From NCBI GenBank assembly GCA_002425245.1, contig DILW01000075.1, positions 1 to 64,000 of the forward strand: 64,000 bases of DNA, read 5' to 3'. This DNA comes from Betaproteobacteria bacterium UBA5582 (GTDB lineage Bacteria; Pseudomonadota; Gammaproteobacteria; Burkholderiales; Rhodocyclaceae). Below, in pieces: positions 53,662 through 62,581 of the stretch (position 1 is the first letter of the stretch; the number at the start of each line of letters is the position of its first letter). The notes under the pieces are model-generated. The model did no database searches. It saw only the letters and a program-made list of their open reading frames with translations, and was not told the DNA's origin. A program made the translations under genes and the position numbers.

Positions 53662-54875
53662 TGACGCTGCAACGCCGAATCGCGCTTATCGCGGATACCT
53701 TTCCGCCTCTGCGAACCTCTGGTGCGGTGCAACTTCGGGATTTGTCTCGCGAGTTCATCCGCCAGGGGTGCGAACTGACTGTCATGTTGCCGGCGGCGGA
53801 AATCGACGATTCATGGCAGTTTGAGGAGCTCGACGGTGTCCGTGTATTGCGTTTGAAGTCACCGCGGACCAAGGATATCAATTACGTTCAGAGAACCATT
53901 GCTGAATTCATGATGCCCTTTGCCATGCGGCGCAGTTTGCGCGCTAGTCCTCTGGACGAAGAGCGTTGGGATGGGGTGGTTTGGTACTCGCCATCCATTT
54001 TCCACGCTCCATTGGTCAATACGCTTAAGCGGGACAGCAATTGCAAAGCCTATCTGATCATTCGCGACATCTTCCCCGAGTGGGCGGTCGACATGGGTTT
54101 GATGGGGCGAGGTTTGCCGTATCGCTTCTTTGATGCCGTGGCTCGCTATCAATATTCGGTAGCTGACATCATTGGTGTCCAGACTCCAGGTAACCTTCGC
54201 TACTTCGATACCTGGATAACGAAACCGGGGAGGAAGCTGGAAGTCCTCCAGAACTGGCTAGACAAGCCTGCATCGATGCGCTGTTCAATTCGTGTGGACG
54301 AAACTCTACTGGCTGGGCGCAAAGTATTCGTTTATGCAGGCAATATGGGCGTCGCGCAAGGTATGGATATCGTGCTTGACTTGGCAGAGCGCATGTCAGC
54401 CAGGGAGGATGTCGGTTTCCTCTTCGTTGGTCGGGGGAGCGATGTGCCGCGTTTACAGGGCTTGGCGAAATCGAAGGGAATTTCGAATGCCTTGTTCTTT
54501 GACGAGATACATCCCGATGAAATTCCCGATTTATACGCCCAGTGCAGCGTCGGTATTGTTGCCCTGGATCCCCGGCACAAGTCACATAATATCCCAGGGA
54601 AGTTCCTGACTTACATGCAAAGCGGCTTGCCGGTACTGGCTAACGTTAACTCGGGGAACGATCTTGCAAAGATGATTCGTTCTGAGGGGGTTGGAAAAGC
54701 GAGTGAGAACAACAACCCCGATGAATTGTTCAAACTTGCCGAAATCCTGCTGGAAGAGCTGGATTCCGACAAACAACTGCCTGGCCGTTGTCGGAATCTT
54801 TTTGCGCGTGAGTTTTCAAGTGAACAGGCGGTTCGGCAGATTTTGAGCGCACTCGACCGTCGAACATCTCCTTAG
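53661..54875 (+). CDS. wbuB: WbuB-like L-FucNAc glycosyltransferase (GT4)
   Basis: 404 residues. GT-B enzyme with IALIADTFPPLRTSGAVQL at the N-terminus and VYAGNMGVAQGMDIVLDLAE, FLFVGRGSD and GKFLTYMQSGLPVLANV in the C-terminal half. WbuB-type transferases regularly follow the L-FucNAc genes and transfer that sugar. It ends only 5 nt from the convergent phosphoglycosyl transferase, with no obvious terminator between. Confidence 0.88.
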   Translation: MTLQRRIALIADTFPPLRTSGAVQLRDLSREFIRQGCELTVMLPAAEIDDSWQFEELDGVRVLRLKSPRTKDINYVQRTIAEFMMPFAMRRSLRASPLDEERWDGVVWYSPSIFHAPLVNTLKRDSNCKAYLIIRDIFPEWAVDMGLMGRGLPYRFFDAVARYQYSVADIIGVQTPGNLRYFDTWITKPGRKLEVLQNWLDKPASMRCSIRVDETLLAGRKVFVYAGNMGVAQGMDIVLDLAERMSAREDVGFLFVGRGSDVPRLQGLAKSKGISNALFFDEIHPDEIPDLYAQCSVGIVALDPRHKSHNIPGKFLTYMQSGLPVLANVNSGNDLAKMIRSEGVGKASENNNPDELFKLAEILLEELDSDKQLPGRCRNLFAREFSSEQAVRQILSALDRRTSP

Positions 54876-54880
54876 TCTTC

Positions 54881-56485
54881 TTACTTTCTTCGCAACACGA
54901 TGTGCTGGGGAATATTCCAGGTTTTCAGTGTTTGATAAAGCGCTACATACGCTACTGCGAATCCAAGCACAACCAATTGCAACGCCCAAGGCATTTTATG
55001 GACGCTGAGAGCAAGCACGCTGAAAAGGCCGGTGCTGAGCCAGAAATATGGTGCTACCCTGCTGTTTCGGGCGATCTTTTCCCGTGCTATGCGCGTGCCA
55101 ACGTGAATGCGTACAAGCCGCTTATATACGAGTTGATGCAGGTGCGTCGCGTCAGGTTGGCCCGGGTCGGTTCGGTGTTTGAACTTGCGCCGATAAATCG
55201 AGAAGAGGGTTTCGAATACCGGGTAGATCATGATGCTCATCGGTAGCCAGAGCGAAACCTCCGGATTGCGTACCAACAGAAGGATGGACATTTCTGCCAG
55301 CCAGAAGCCGAGCAGGTAGGCCCCCCCATCGCCGAGAAATATCTTGCCATGTGGCCAGTTCCATACCAGGAAGCCGAGCAGGGAGCCTGCCATGGCCAGG
55401 TTGGCATAAAGCAGGAAACTGTCACCATACATGGCTGCTGCAATCGCCAGGGCGCTGCAGGCAATGACCCCAAATCCAGCTGCCAGGCCGTTGTAGCCGT
55501 CAATGATGTTAAGGGCGTTGGCAACACCACCCACTGCGAATACGGTCAACGCAACGGCTAGCGGTTGCCAGATCGGGATGGGCGCGAAATTGGCAATCTG
55601 CACGTTGGGTATGGTGGCGCCGAGCAGCCAGCAGCCGAACAAGCCGGAAAGCATGCTGAGCAACAGGCGCTCCTTGACGCCAACCTTCTTGGTGATGTCT
55701 TCGGTCAACCCACCCAGATATACCGGCAGCGCTGCCAGCAGGAGCAAGCCGAACGGGGTTGCGTCGGGTGGGTAGGGGAGTGACTGCAGTAACACGCCAC
55801 TGATCAACAGGCCAATCATCAGGGGTATCCCGCCGACGCGGGGCGTGGGCAGCGCGTGGAACTTCTGCGGGCCGGCATGCGCGTGGTCATGCGAGAAATG
55901 TGCGTGCAGGTGTTCGTAGCGGATGATCAGCCAGGCGGTGAATTTGGCGATCAACAGGCTCAACAGCAGTGCGAGCCCCGCATAGCTGAGGTCGCGCAGG
56001 TCAATGTGTTCGTTCTGGGCGCGGAACGCTGGATGCTTGCTGTTGGCCGGATAGCATTGTGCCTGGGCGTGGGGCTGTTGCGCCTTGAGTGCACTGACCG
56101 CCGATTCACACAACTGCTGGGCGAGTTCTCCGTTATCCGATTCAAATAGCATGATCCCACTGGGGGTATGCGCCATTGGTGTGGGGACTTGGGCATCGGT
56201 GAACAGCGCTGACATGCTTATCGGCAATGCATTGTGGCACTGCGGTGTTTTCTTACACGCGGGGCACAGCGGGGCGAGCGCACTTTCTACTTTGGCCAGC
56301 GTGGCCTGACATTCGCTGAGTGATTCCCGGGCGTCGTTAACGTAGAAGAAATCGACGCCTAGGCCGGTTTCCACCTGCAAGCTCGGGAAATAGCCGGGTT
56401 TTTGTTGATAGACCACGAAACCGACCAGGAGGATCAGGAACAGGGTCAGCCAAGTGAGTTGTGGCAGGCGGATATTGGTTGACAT
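54881..56485 (-). CDS. MraY/WecA-family initiating phosphoglycosyl transferase with periplasmic Cys-rich insert
   Basis: 534 residues, against about 330-370 for WecA/WbpL. The catalytic part starts near residue 175: PTPRVGGIPL, LGGLTEDITKKVG, NALNIIDGYNGLAAG and KIFLGDGGAYLLG are all there. It would transfer a HexNAc-1-P to undecaprenyl phosphate to start the O-unit. The unusual part is residues 1-175: one helix (14-31), a loop of about 140 residues with six cysteines (59, 74, 77, 83, 126, 144) predicted periplasmic, then helix 2. A His-rich stretch (about 192-210) follows helix 2. The ATG at 56485 gives the shortest family-like start. It is in a minus-strand run with wzz, yjbH and the SLBB protein. 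Confidence 0.85.
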   Translation of the reverse strand: MSTNIRLPQLTWLTLFLILLVGFVVYQQKPGYFPSLQVETGLGVDFFYVNDARESLSECQATLAKVESALAPLCPACKKTPQCHNALPISMSALFTDAQVPTPMAHTPSGIMLFESDNGELAQQLCESAVSALKAQQPHAQAQCYPANSKHPAFRAQNEHIDLRDLSYAGLALLLSLLIAKFTAWLIIRYEHLHAHFSHDHAHAGPQKFHALPTPRVGGIPLMIGLLISGVLLQSLPYPPDATPFGLLLLAALPVYLGGLTEDITKKVGVKERLLLSMLSGLFGCWLLGATIPNVQIANFAPIPIWQPLAVALTVFAVGGVANALNIIDGYNGLAAGFGVIACSALAIAAAMYGDSFLLYANLAMAGSLLGFLVWNWPHGKIFLGDGGAYLLGFWLAEMSILLLVRNPEVSLWLPMSIMIYPVFETLFSIYRRKFKHRTDPGQPDATHLHQLVYKRLVRIHVGTRIAREKIARNSRVAPYFWLSTGLFSVLALSVHKMPWALQLVVLGFAVAYVALYQTLKTWNIPQHIVLRRK

Positions 56486-56498
56486 AATAAAGAGCGGT

Positions 56499-57413
56499 TC
56501 AGTTTGCTTGTGCCGCCTTTTTGGCAAGGCGGTTATGGTTTGCCTTGCGCAGGACAACAATAACCCCCCCTAGAAATAGTCCGCCGAATAAGCCGAGTAC
56601 CATCATCAACGGGCGCTTGGGTTTGACGAAAGCGTCTTCGTCAACGGTTATCGCAGGGTCAATGATCTTGAACACGAATTGCTCCTGAGTGTTGGCCATC
56701 ATCATCGACTTAACCTGAGTTTCCATGACCCGGTAAATCGTATTTTGGACCTCAACGATGCTGGTTTTTTCTAATTCCTTTTGTAGAAAATCTAGGGAAG
56801 ACTGGGTTTCGGTGATGGTTCTTTGGCGTAAGGTTTCATTTGCTCTGCGAACTAATTCGTTGGCCCAGCGAACAGCTTGGTCACGATTCTTCCATGTGAT
56901 GGTTAGTGTCATGAGGTTCGTTTTCTTGTCAAAGGATGTACTCATGATGGATTTGGAGAATAATTCATATGCTCTCCACAGGCTTGGTACCTTGTCTTCG
57001 GAGACGGTCCACTTATTGCTCTGGGCATCCCAGTGTTTCTGGAAAAAAATTGGTAACAATCCCTCGTCTTGAATGAATTGTTCAATGAAAGCTCTTGATT
57101 GAAGGAATGCTATAGCCGCATCCTTATTGCTCCCTCCACCTAGACTAATCCCCGCCATTTCAGCCAATCCGCCGTATTGAGCGGCCAGCGCACCAATACC
57201 CCCGCCGCCGGATTTACTTTCTTCTGCAAAAGTTGCGATGACTTTTGCCTCATACTTTGGCGTCATGATGAAGGCTAACGCGGTGGCGGCAGCGAAGCAG
57301 AGCCCCGCACAGCCCATGATCAGCCACTTGCCTTCAACCAGCGTTTCCCAAAGCTGGAAGATATCGATTTCATCATCATCGACGATCATTTCTGGAAGGT
57401 GCTTGTCGCTCAT
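56499..57413 (-). CDS. wzz: Chain-length determinant Wzz
   Basis: 304 residues. Two transmembrane helices (about 29-50 and 270-290, PLMMVLGLFGGLFLGGVIVV) flank a periplasmic domain with a Gly-rich insert (about 70-95). No C-terminal tyrosine-kinase domain is present, so this is a PCP1-type regulator of chain length, not a Wzc-like kinase. GGACG precedes the ATG. It lies 13 nt upstream of the initiating transferase gene. Confidence 0.93.
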   Translation of the reverse strand: MSDKHLPEMIVDDDEIDIFQLWETLVEGKWLIMGCAGLCFAAATALAFIMTPKYEAKVIATFAEESKSGGGGIGALAAQYGGLAEMAGISLGGGSNKDAAIAFLQSRAFIEQFIQDEGLLPIFFQKHWDAQSNKWTVSEDKVPSLWRAYELFSKSIMSTSFDKKTNLMTLTITWKNRDQAVRWANELVRRANETLRQRTITETQSSLDFLQKELEKTSIVEVQNTIYRVMETQVKSMMMANTQEQFVFKIIDPAITVDEDAFVKPKRPLMMVLGLFGGLFLGGVIVVLRKANHNRLAKKAAQAN

Positions 57414-57464
57414 CTTACGTCCTGTTGAGTTGGGTTCTTGGTCGGGAACGTCATATTTTACCGT

Positions 57465-59666
57465 TTAATCTAGTACTTTCGACCAATCGGCCAGCATCGC
57501 ATCGCGTCCGCTGCCGGCGACGATGGGGTAGAGCCGCTTGCTCTGGTTCAGCCGCTGACCGCCGTCGCGGGTCAGGGGACGCCAGCCCAGGTTGATCGCG
57601 CCGCGGTTGGAGAAGTAGCTGAGCATGTCGAAGGGGATGGAAAGGAAAATGCCCTTGTCGAACGAGCCTTCGCCGAAGTCTTCGGCGGAAACATTGGTGC
57701 GGGTGAAGAATGCACCTACTTCGGTGCCACTTTCGAAACGACGCGATACGGCGAAAGTTGCCCCCCGGTCGCCTGCCAGGTACTGGCCGATGCTGACCTG
57801 GGCAGTCATGTTGTAGAAGGGCAGTTTGTAATAGAGATCGACGTGGCCGGTGGTGACTTCGTAGTTACGGAAACTGAAGCGTTTGTCGAAATCGCGTTGG
57901 CGTACTCGGTAGAGGTCGGCGCCGATGGCCCAGGGTTTGTCGAAGGGCTTGTAGAGAAACTCACCGCCAACGCCAGCGAACATGTCTTCGTAGAGACCGG
58001 CGGAACACCTTGCGAAACTGTTGCTGCCCAGGTTGGTCATGTAATCGACCTGGAGCATGTCGATGCCGTTACGGCCTTGCTTGAGGTATTCCTTGATGTC
58101 GCTGCGCACCTTGGGCAGCACGCTGTCGGAGGGCAGCTTGAGGCCATCGAGGTTGTCGGTGATGTTGATGCCAAGATGGCTGCTGACGCTGAGTTTGCGA
58201 GTGATCTGCAGGTTGGCGTACACGCGCATGAACAATTGGTAGAAATAGGGCGAATCCGGGCCACCGATGTGGTGGCGCATGGCGGGTTCCCAGCCCCAGT
58301 TGAATTCCGGGTACAGCTTGTCGTTGTCGAATCGTTGCCCAATCGACTTGGCGCCGGGGGCAGGCGGCATGATCTGCAGATTGCGGGCCATTTCTTCCGG
58401 GCTGCCCTCGTAACGGACGGCTTTTTCCAGGTCGTGGCGCATCAGCGAGATACGCTGGCTTTCGATACCGCCCTGGAGGTCGACAACGGTCAGTTTTTCC
58501 ACTTCGGGCGGCGCCGCGTTGGCCATGGCGCGCGCTGCCCGACCGATGGCCTGGGCCCGGTTGCGGAAGGTCGGTTGGCCCAGGGTGGCAATCATTTCCT
58601 TGTCGCGCAGTTCCACGGATTCGACCTTGTAATCGAGTTCTGCCAGGGATTCCTTGATTTTCGGCAGCGGGTTGGGGCGTGCCGCCCGGGCGCCGGGGTT
58701 CTGCTTGAGGTACTCGGCTACGTCAGCGTCCAGATCGCGTGGCTTGATCGCCTCCGGTGCCGGGTCGCGTTTGGGCAAGCCAACCATGGTGCGCAGGTTG
58801 CTGCGCAGGGCTGCATGGACCATGAAGCGATCGCCGCGTTCGTAGGCCACGGTCAGGTCCAGCCAGTCGCCATAGGAATATACCGCGCCAATGTTGAACG
58901 GGCTACGGACGGTCTGCGGGTTGTTCAGGGCTTCCTTACTGTAGTCGTTGCCGTCGTATTCGAGCTTCAGGGTCAGGCCGGGGATCGGGGTCTGGTAGGT
59001 GATGCCGCCAAATACCGCAATGCGCTCACCGCTGAAGAAGTTTGACGACGATACCGTACCGCCACGTCCGAAATCGGTCGTGCGCGTCCTGAAGCGGTCG
59101 GAGATACGGGTGAGCGGATTCTTCAGATGACCGCGCGTTCCCAGGTTGCCCCAGCCCAGCCCCAGGCTGAAGTCGAGATCGTAGAAGCGTCGGCTGGCGA
59201 CCAGGTATTCGCCGGAGAACAAACCGGTACCGCCAAAGTCACGCAGGCCCATGGCAATCTGTGGCGTGTATTGGGATTCTTCAAGCAGGCGAACCTTGAC
59301 GTCGAAACCACGGTCCTTGTAGTTCTGGTTGCCGGAGAAGTTGGGGTCCGGGCTGTAAAGCCGGTTGCGTACCGCAGTGTAGCGTAGCGTGCCTTCAAGC
59401 CAAGGCAGGGGCTGCACCGTGACAGCGGTGCGCTGGTAGGGTTCGATCAGGCTGCTGCCGATGGCGATGGCCCCTTGTTCGCTGACGCGGGCACTCGGCA
59501 TCTGCAGCAGGCCGACGCCGCCGAAATCGCTCAGGGTGTCGAATTTCGGTTGTGCAGGCGCGTACTGGGCCCATGCCAGTGGCGGCATCAGCAGGCAGGC
59601 CAGCAGGGGCGTCAGGCGAAACACGCCGGGCATGCGAGCCCGGCGTGTTGGCGGGTTTGGGGGCAT
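57465..59666 (-). CDS. yjbH: YjbH/GfcD-type outer-membrane polysaccharide protein
   Basis: 733 residues. A signal peptide (LTPLLACLLMPPLAWA) is followed by beta-rich sequence throughout with the YjbH hallmark start DFGGVGLLQMPSARVSEQG and GLRDFGGTGLFSGEYLVASRR. The C-terminal region has repeated aromatic-ended strands. YjbH/GfcD proteins belong to exopolysaccharide or group 4 capsule operons and are predicted to form an outer-membrane barrel. The precise start (59666 or 59633) is uncertain. It lies 22 nt after the SLBB gene. Confidence 0.9.
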   Translation of the reverse strand: MPPNPPTRRARMPGVFRLTPLLACLLMPPLAWAQYAPAQPKFDTLSDFGGVGLLQMPSARVSEQGAIAIGSSLIEPYQRTAVTVQPLPWLEGTLRYTAVRNRLYSPDPNFSGNQNYKDRGFDVKVRLLEESQYTPQIAMGLRDFGGTGLFSGEYLVASRRFYDLDFSLGLGWGNLGTRGHLKNPLTRISDRFRTRTTDFGRGGTVSSSNFFSGERIAVFGGITYQTPIPGLTLKLEYDGNDYSKEALNNPQTVRSPFNIGAVYSYGDWLDLTVAYERGDRFMVHAALRSNLRTMVGLPKRDPAPEAIKPRDLDADVAEYLKQNPGARAARPNPLPKIKESLAELDYKVESVELRDKEMIATLGQPTFRNRAQAIGRAARAMANAAPPEVEKLTVVDLQGGIESQRISLMRHDLEKAVRYEGSPEEMARNLQIMPPAPGAKSIGQRFDNDKLYPEFNWGWEPAMRHHIGGPDSPYFYQLFMRVYANLQITRKLSVSSHLGINITDNLDGLKLPSDSVLPKVRSDIKEYLKQGRNGIDMLQVDYMTNLGSNSFARCSAGLYEDMFAGVGGEFLYKPFDKPWAIGADLYRVRQRDFDKRFSFRNYEVTTGHVDLYYKLPFYNMTAQVSIGQYLAGDRGATFAVSRRFESGTEVGAFFTRTNVSAEDFGEGSFDKGIFLSIPFDMLSYFSNRGAINLGWRPLTRDGGQRLNQSKRLYPIVAGSGRDAMLADWSKVLD

Positions 59667-59688
59667 CTTCCGCGCTTCGTTCAGCCGC

Positions 59689-62475
59689 TTAGTTGTTGCC
59701 GATGACGCTGATCGAGGCGGCGGTCAGGGCGAGATCCTTGGCGATTTGCAGGGTCAGCTTGAGAATGTCGAGCCCGGTGGTGGTGACCGGCTCGCGCGAT
59801 ACGTAGATGGCCGACCCCGGGGGCAACAGGGTAGGCGTGAAGTTCCAGCTGGAAAGCTTGATCGGTTCGGCCTGGCCGTTGGGGTAGACGGCGATGATGT
59901 AGTCCTGGTCGGCAAACTGGTTCAGGCCGCCGGCTTCGCGGATGTACTGGTCGGCCTTCTTGCCGGCCACGAACTGAACGGCACCAGGGTTGAGTACTTC
60001 GCCCATGACCAGGATGGTGCTCGGGCGGCGGGGAATGTGGATTTCGTCGCCGGGCTGCAGCATGACGTCGAGCTCAGGGCGGACCTGCAGCACGTTCGGG
60101 TCGCTTTCGATGACCATGCGGCCGATTGGGTTGGTTGCCTTGACTTGCTGAGCGATCTGCAGGATGGCGTTGGTGTCGCCGCCGCTCTGGCCGTCGGCCC
60201 TTTCGCGGGAGAGCTGGAACAGGGCGTGCTGCATGATGTCGTTGGCGGCCTTGGCGTAGTACTGGCGCTTTTCTTCCTTGACGCTGGGGCGAAGGAAGAT
60301 CGAACCTTGCGGGTAGGCGAACTGGGTCAGGCCGCCGGCACGAGCCAGCAGTTCCGAGAGTTTTTCTCCCTTGCGGATTTCGTAGGCGCCGGGGTGAGCG
60401 GCTTCACCGCTGACGCGCACCAGGCCACGGTCCTGCTCGGTGGCCCGCTTGCGCACCTGGACGATGTAGCCAGGCTCCAGGGCAATCTCGCTGAGTGCAG
60501 CATTACTTGCCAGGCGCTCGCGCACCACCTGGGTGCCGGTGGTGCCGGCAACCAGCTTGTTGATTTCGATGCCGCTCAGGTCGGCTGCGCGGGTCAGGCC
60601 ACCGCGGCTGCGTAGGGCTACGTCGAGCGACATTCCCTCGGCAATCGGCAATACGCCCGGGTCCTTGATCTCGCCCCGCAGGGTGATGGCGTTTTCCAGC
60701 AGGAAAGGCAGCATGCGCGGGTTGCTTTCGAAGAGTGCCGGACACGGGACGGACTTGACCATCTGTTGGCCGTCCTCGGCGTATGCCCCGGCAAAGACCG
60801 CAGACCGGAAACGGTCGCTACCTTCGTTGGCGATGATGTGGGCGAGCTCGACCAGACCGCGGCAAGTATCGCTGCTGGCGACGACATCGCCGCTGCGCTT
60901 GATGTCCTTGCCGCCCACGTCGAACGCCTTGCGCGAGGCTTCGAGCGCCTGCTTGTCGGCGGCAGCAGCAGCTGCATCGATGACAACGGCAGATGCCCCG
61001 TTATTGACGGGTGGCATTTTGCCAGCCAGTACCTGCTGAACCTTGACGCTGGAAAGAAACTCGACATCGTGCTGGCTGAGAGTGAATACCCGGTCGTCGC
61101 GCTGCAGCGGGACCGTGATTTTCTTGGCAACTACGTCAATCAGGTTGACGGTCTTGTAGTAGCGCGAACCAGTCAGCGGATCGAGGCGGTCGATGACGGC
61201 CAGGGGGCGGTAGGCGTCAAGGCTGAGTTGCTCGAAACGCGGTACCAGTTGTCCCAGATGGGCGCCTTCCTGCCAAGCATAGGTGCCGCTGGCCAGGAAC
61301 TGGCCTTCAAGTGTGACAGTGGGGAAACGGAAATCGGCCTGCGACGGCGATTGGGTCTGTACGACGCCGGGAATCTCGATGATGTCGCCGTCGTGCAGGG
61401 CCATTTTCTGCTCGCCCGGCGTGACCAGTGAAACCATGGAACTGCTCCGCTCCCAGCCGGTACCGATGCGGTTCAGCCGGCTGGAGCGGGCGTAGGCACT
61501 GGGTTTCATGCCGCCGGCCAGACGGATCAGGTCGCCAATGGTCTTTTCATGGAGGAGTTCATAAATGGCCGGGCGCTGCACTTCACCGTCAACCGCGGCG
61601 CGCTTGCCCACGGTGGGCACGAAAACCACATCGCCAGACTGCAAGCGCAGCTCGCCCATGTCGCTGCCCTTGAGCAGGCTGTCGTAAAGGTCGATCCTGG
61701 AAACCGTCTTGCCCTGGCGACGGATTTCGATCCGGCGCATCGAGCCGGAAGGCTTGATGCCGCCGCCGAACATGAGGGCGTTGGAAACGGTGGTCAGGGC
61801 GTCGGTAGTGACGGCACCAGGGATGTTGACATCGCCCATCAGGAAAATCTGGATCGAACGCAGCGGCCCCATGCTGACCGTGGCATCGACACCAATTTTC
61901 TGTTTGCTAATGCGCTCAAGCAGCATTGAGCCCATGTTTTCCAGCGTCAGGCCGGCAACCGATACCGCGCCGATTTCCGGGATGGTGATGCTGCCATCGC
62001 GTTCGACTGGCAGGCGCATGACCCGGTTTTCCTTGCCGAAGTAACGAATCTCGACGGTGTCGCCGATGCCGACGATGTAATCTGCCGGAACGGGAAGGTC
62101 GCTAGGGGTGATGTATCGGCCCTGATTGCGGGCGAAAAGCTCTTCGCCGAACGGTGATAGGTGCGATGAAAAACCGGGAAGCAGGGTTCGGTTATCGCCA
62201 CTACCGGGTTGTGCTCCAGGGATTGAAGATTTTGGAGCGGATTTGGCGCTGTTGCCAATATTGCTGTTACTGGTATTCTGTAGCTGCTGGATCGCTTCTG
62301 CCGAGATGCCTTGTGCCTGGGCCGCCGAAATTGCAGCGGCCATCGCAGCGGACGAAGCTTCCTGAGCGATGAGTTGGCCGGCGGGCAGGCTCGCGAGGGC
62401 GGTTACGAATGCGCTGGACAGGGAGATTCCCTGGAGCCAATTCGGTGTCATCGGGCGGCGGCAGTAGGAACGCAT
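59689..62475 (-). CDS. Large multi-SLBB polysaccharide export protein (Wza/GfcE-like)
   Basis: 928 residues. After a signal-like segment (about 15-37) the poly-export motif appears (DYIVGIGDTVEIRYFG, DGSITIPEIGAVSVAG). At least six SLBB-like repeats then follow, each with a G-x-V/x-P-G or similar turn: MGDVNIPGAV, DGEVQRPAIY, EGQFLASGTY, RGEIKDPGVL, SGEAAHPGAY and MGEVLNPGAV. Wza itself is about 380 residues. The extra repeats may cover the role of GfcC, which is made of similar folds and is not found here; that is inference. No lipobox cysteine is seen. A TAGAAT at 62515-62510 could be its -10. Confidence 0.88.
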   Translation of the reverse strand: MRSYCRRPMTPNWLQGISLSSAFVTALASLPAGQLIAQEASSAAMAAAISAAQAQGISAEAIQQLQNTSNSNIGNSAKSAPKSSIPGAQPGSGDNRTLLPGFSSHLSPFGEELFARNQGRYITPSDLPVPADYIVGIGDTVEIRYFGKENRVMRLPVERDGSITIPEIGAVSVAGLTLENMGSMLLERISKQKIGVDATVSMGPLRSIQIFLMGDVNIPGAVTTDALTTVSNALMFGGGIKPSGSMRRIEIRRQGKTVSRIDLYDSLLKGSDMGELRLQSGDVVFVPTVGKRAAVDGEVQRPAIYELLHEKTIGDLIRLAGGMKPSAYARSSRLNRIGTGWERSSSMVSLVTPGEQKMALHDGDIIEIPGVVQTQSPSQADFRFPTVTLEGQFLASGTYAWQEGAHLGQLVPRFEQLSLDAYRPLAVIDRLDPLTGSRYYKTVNLIDVVAKKITVPLQRDDRVFTLSQHDVEFLSSVKVQQVLAGKMPPVNNGASAVVIDAAAAAADKQALEASRKAFDVGGKDIKRSGDVVASSDTCRGLVELAHIIANEGSDRFRSAVFAGAYAEDGQQMVKSVPCPALFESNPRMLPFLLENAITLRGEIKDPGVLPIAEGMSLDVALRSRGGLTRAADLSGIEINKLVAGTTGTQVVRERLASNAALSEIALEPGYIVQVRKRATEQDRGLVRVSGEAAHPGAYEIRKGEKLSELLARAGGLTQFAYPQGSIFLRPSVKEEKRQYYAKAANDIMQHALFQLSRERADGQSGGDTNAILQIAQQVKATNPIGRMVIESDPNVLQVRPELDVMLQPGDEIHIPRRPSTILVMGEVLNPGAVQFVAGKKADQYIREAGGLNQFADQDYIIAVYPNGQAEPIKLSSWNFTPTLLPPGSAIYVSREPVTTTGLDILKLTLQIAKDLALTAASISVIGNN

Positions 62476-62581
62476 GGGGCAGCTTCTCTCGTCTGAAAGC
62501 AAAGCCCAAATTCTAACATATGCCGATTTTTTAAATTGGCGGAGAGAGGCCGTTTCTGACGGTAGTTTTGGACGGAAAACA

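Noticed and set aside
43539..54880. Insertion sequence or genomic island with integrase
   Set aside because: Despite the composition change and the rfbB scar, no transposase, integrase, terminal inverted repeat or tRNA attachment site was found. The tRNA-Asn at 4974-5049 is far away and intact.
62558..62565. GACGGTAG upstream of yjbF as an ops (RfaH) element
   Set aside because: One mismatch to GGCGGTAG, no JUMPstart flank, and only one short gene follows. RfaH control is normally for long operons.
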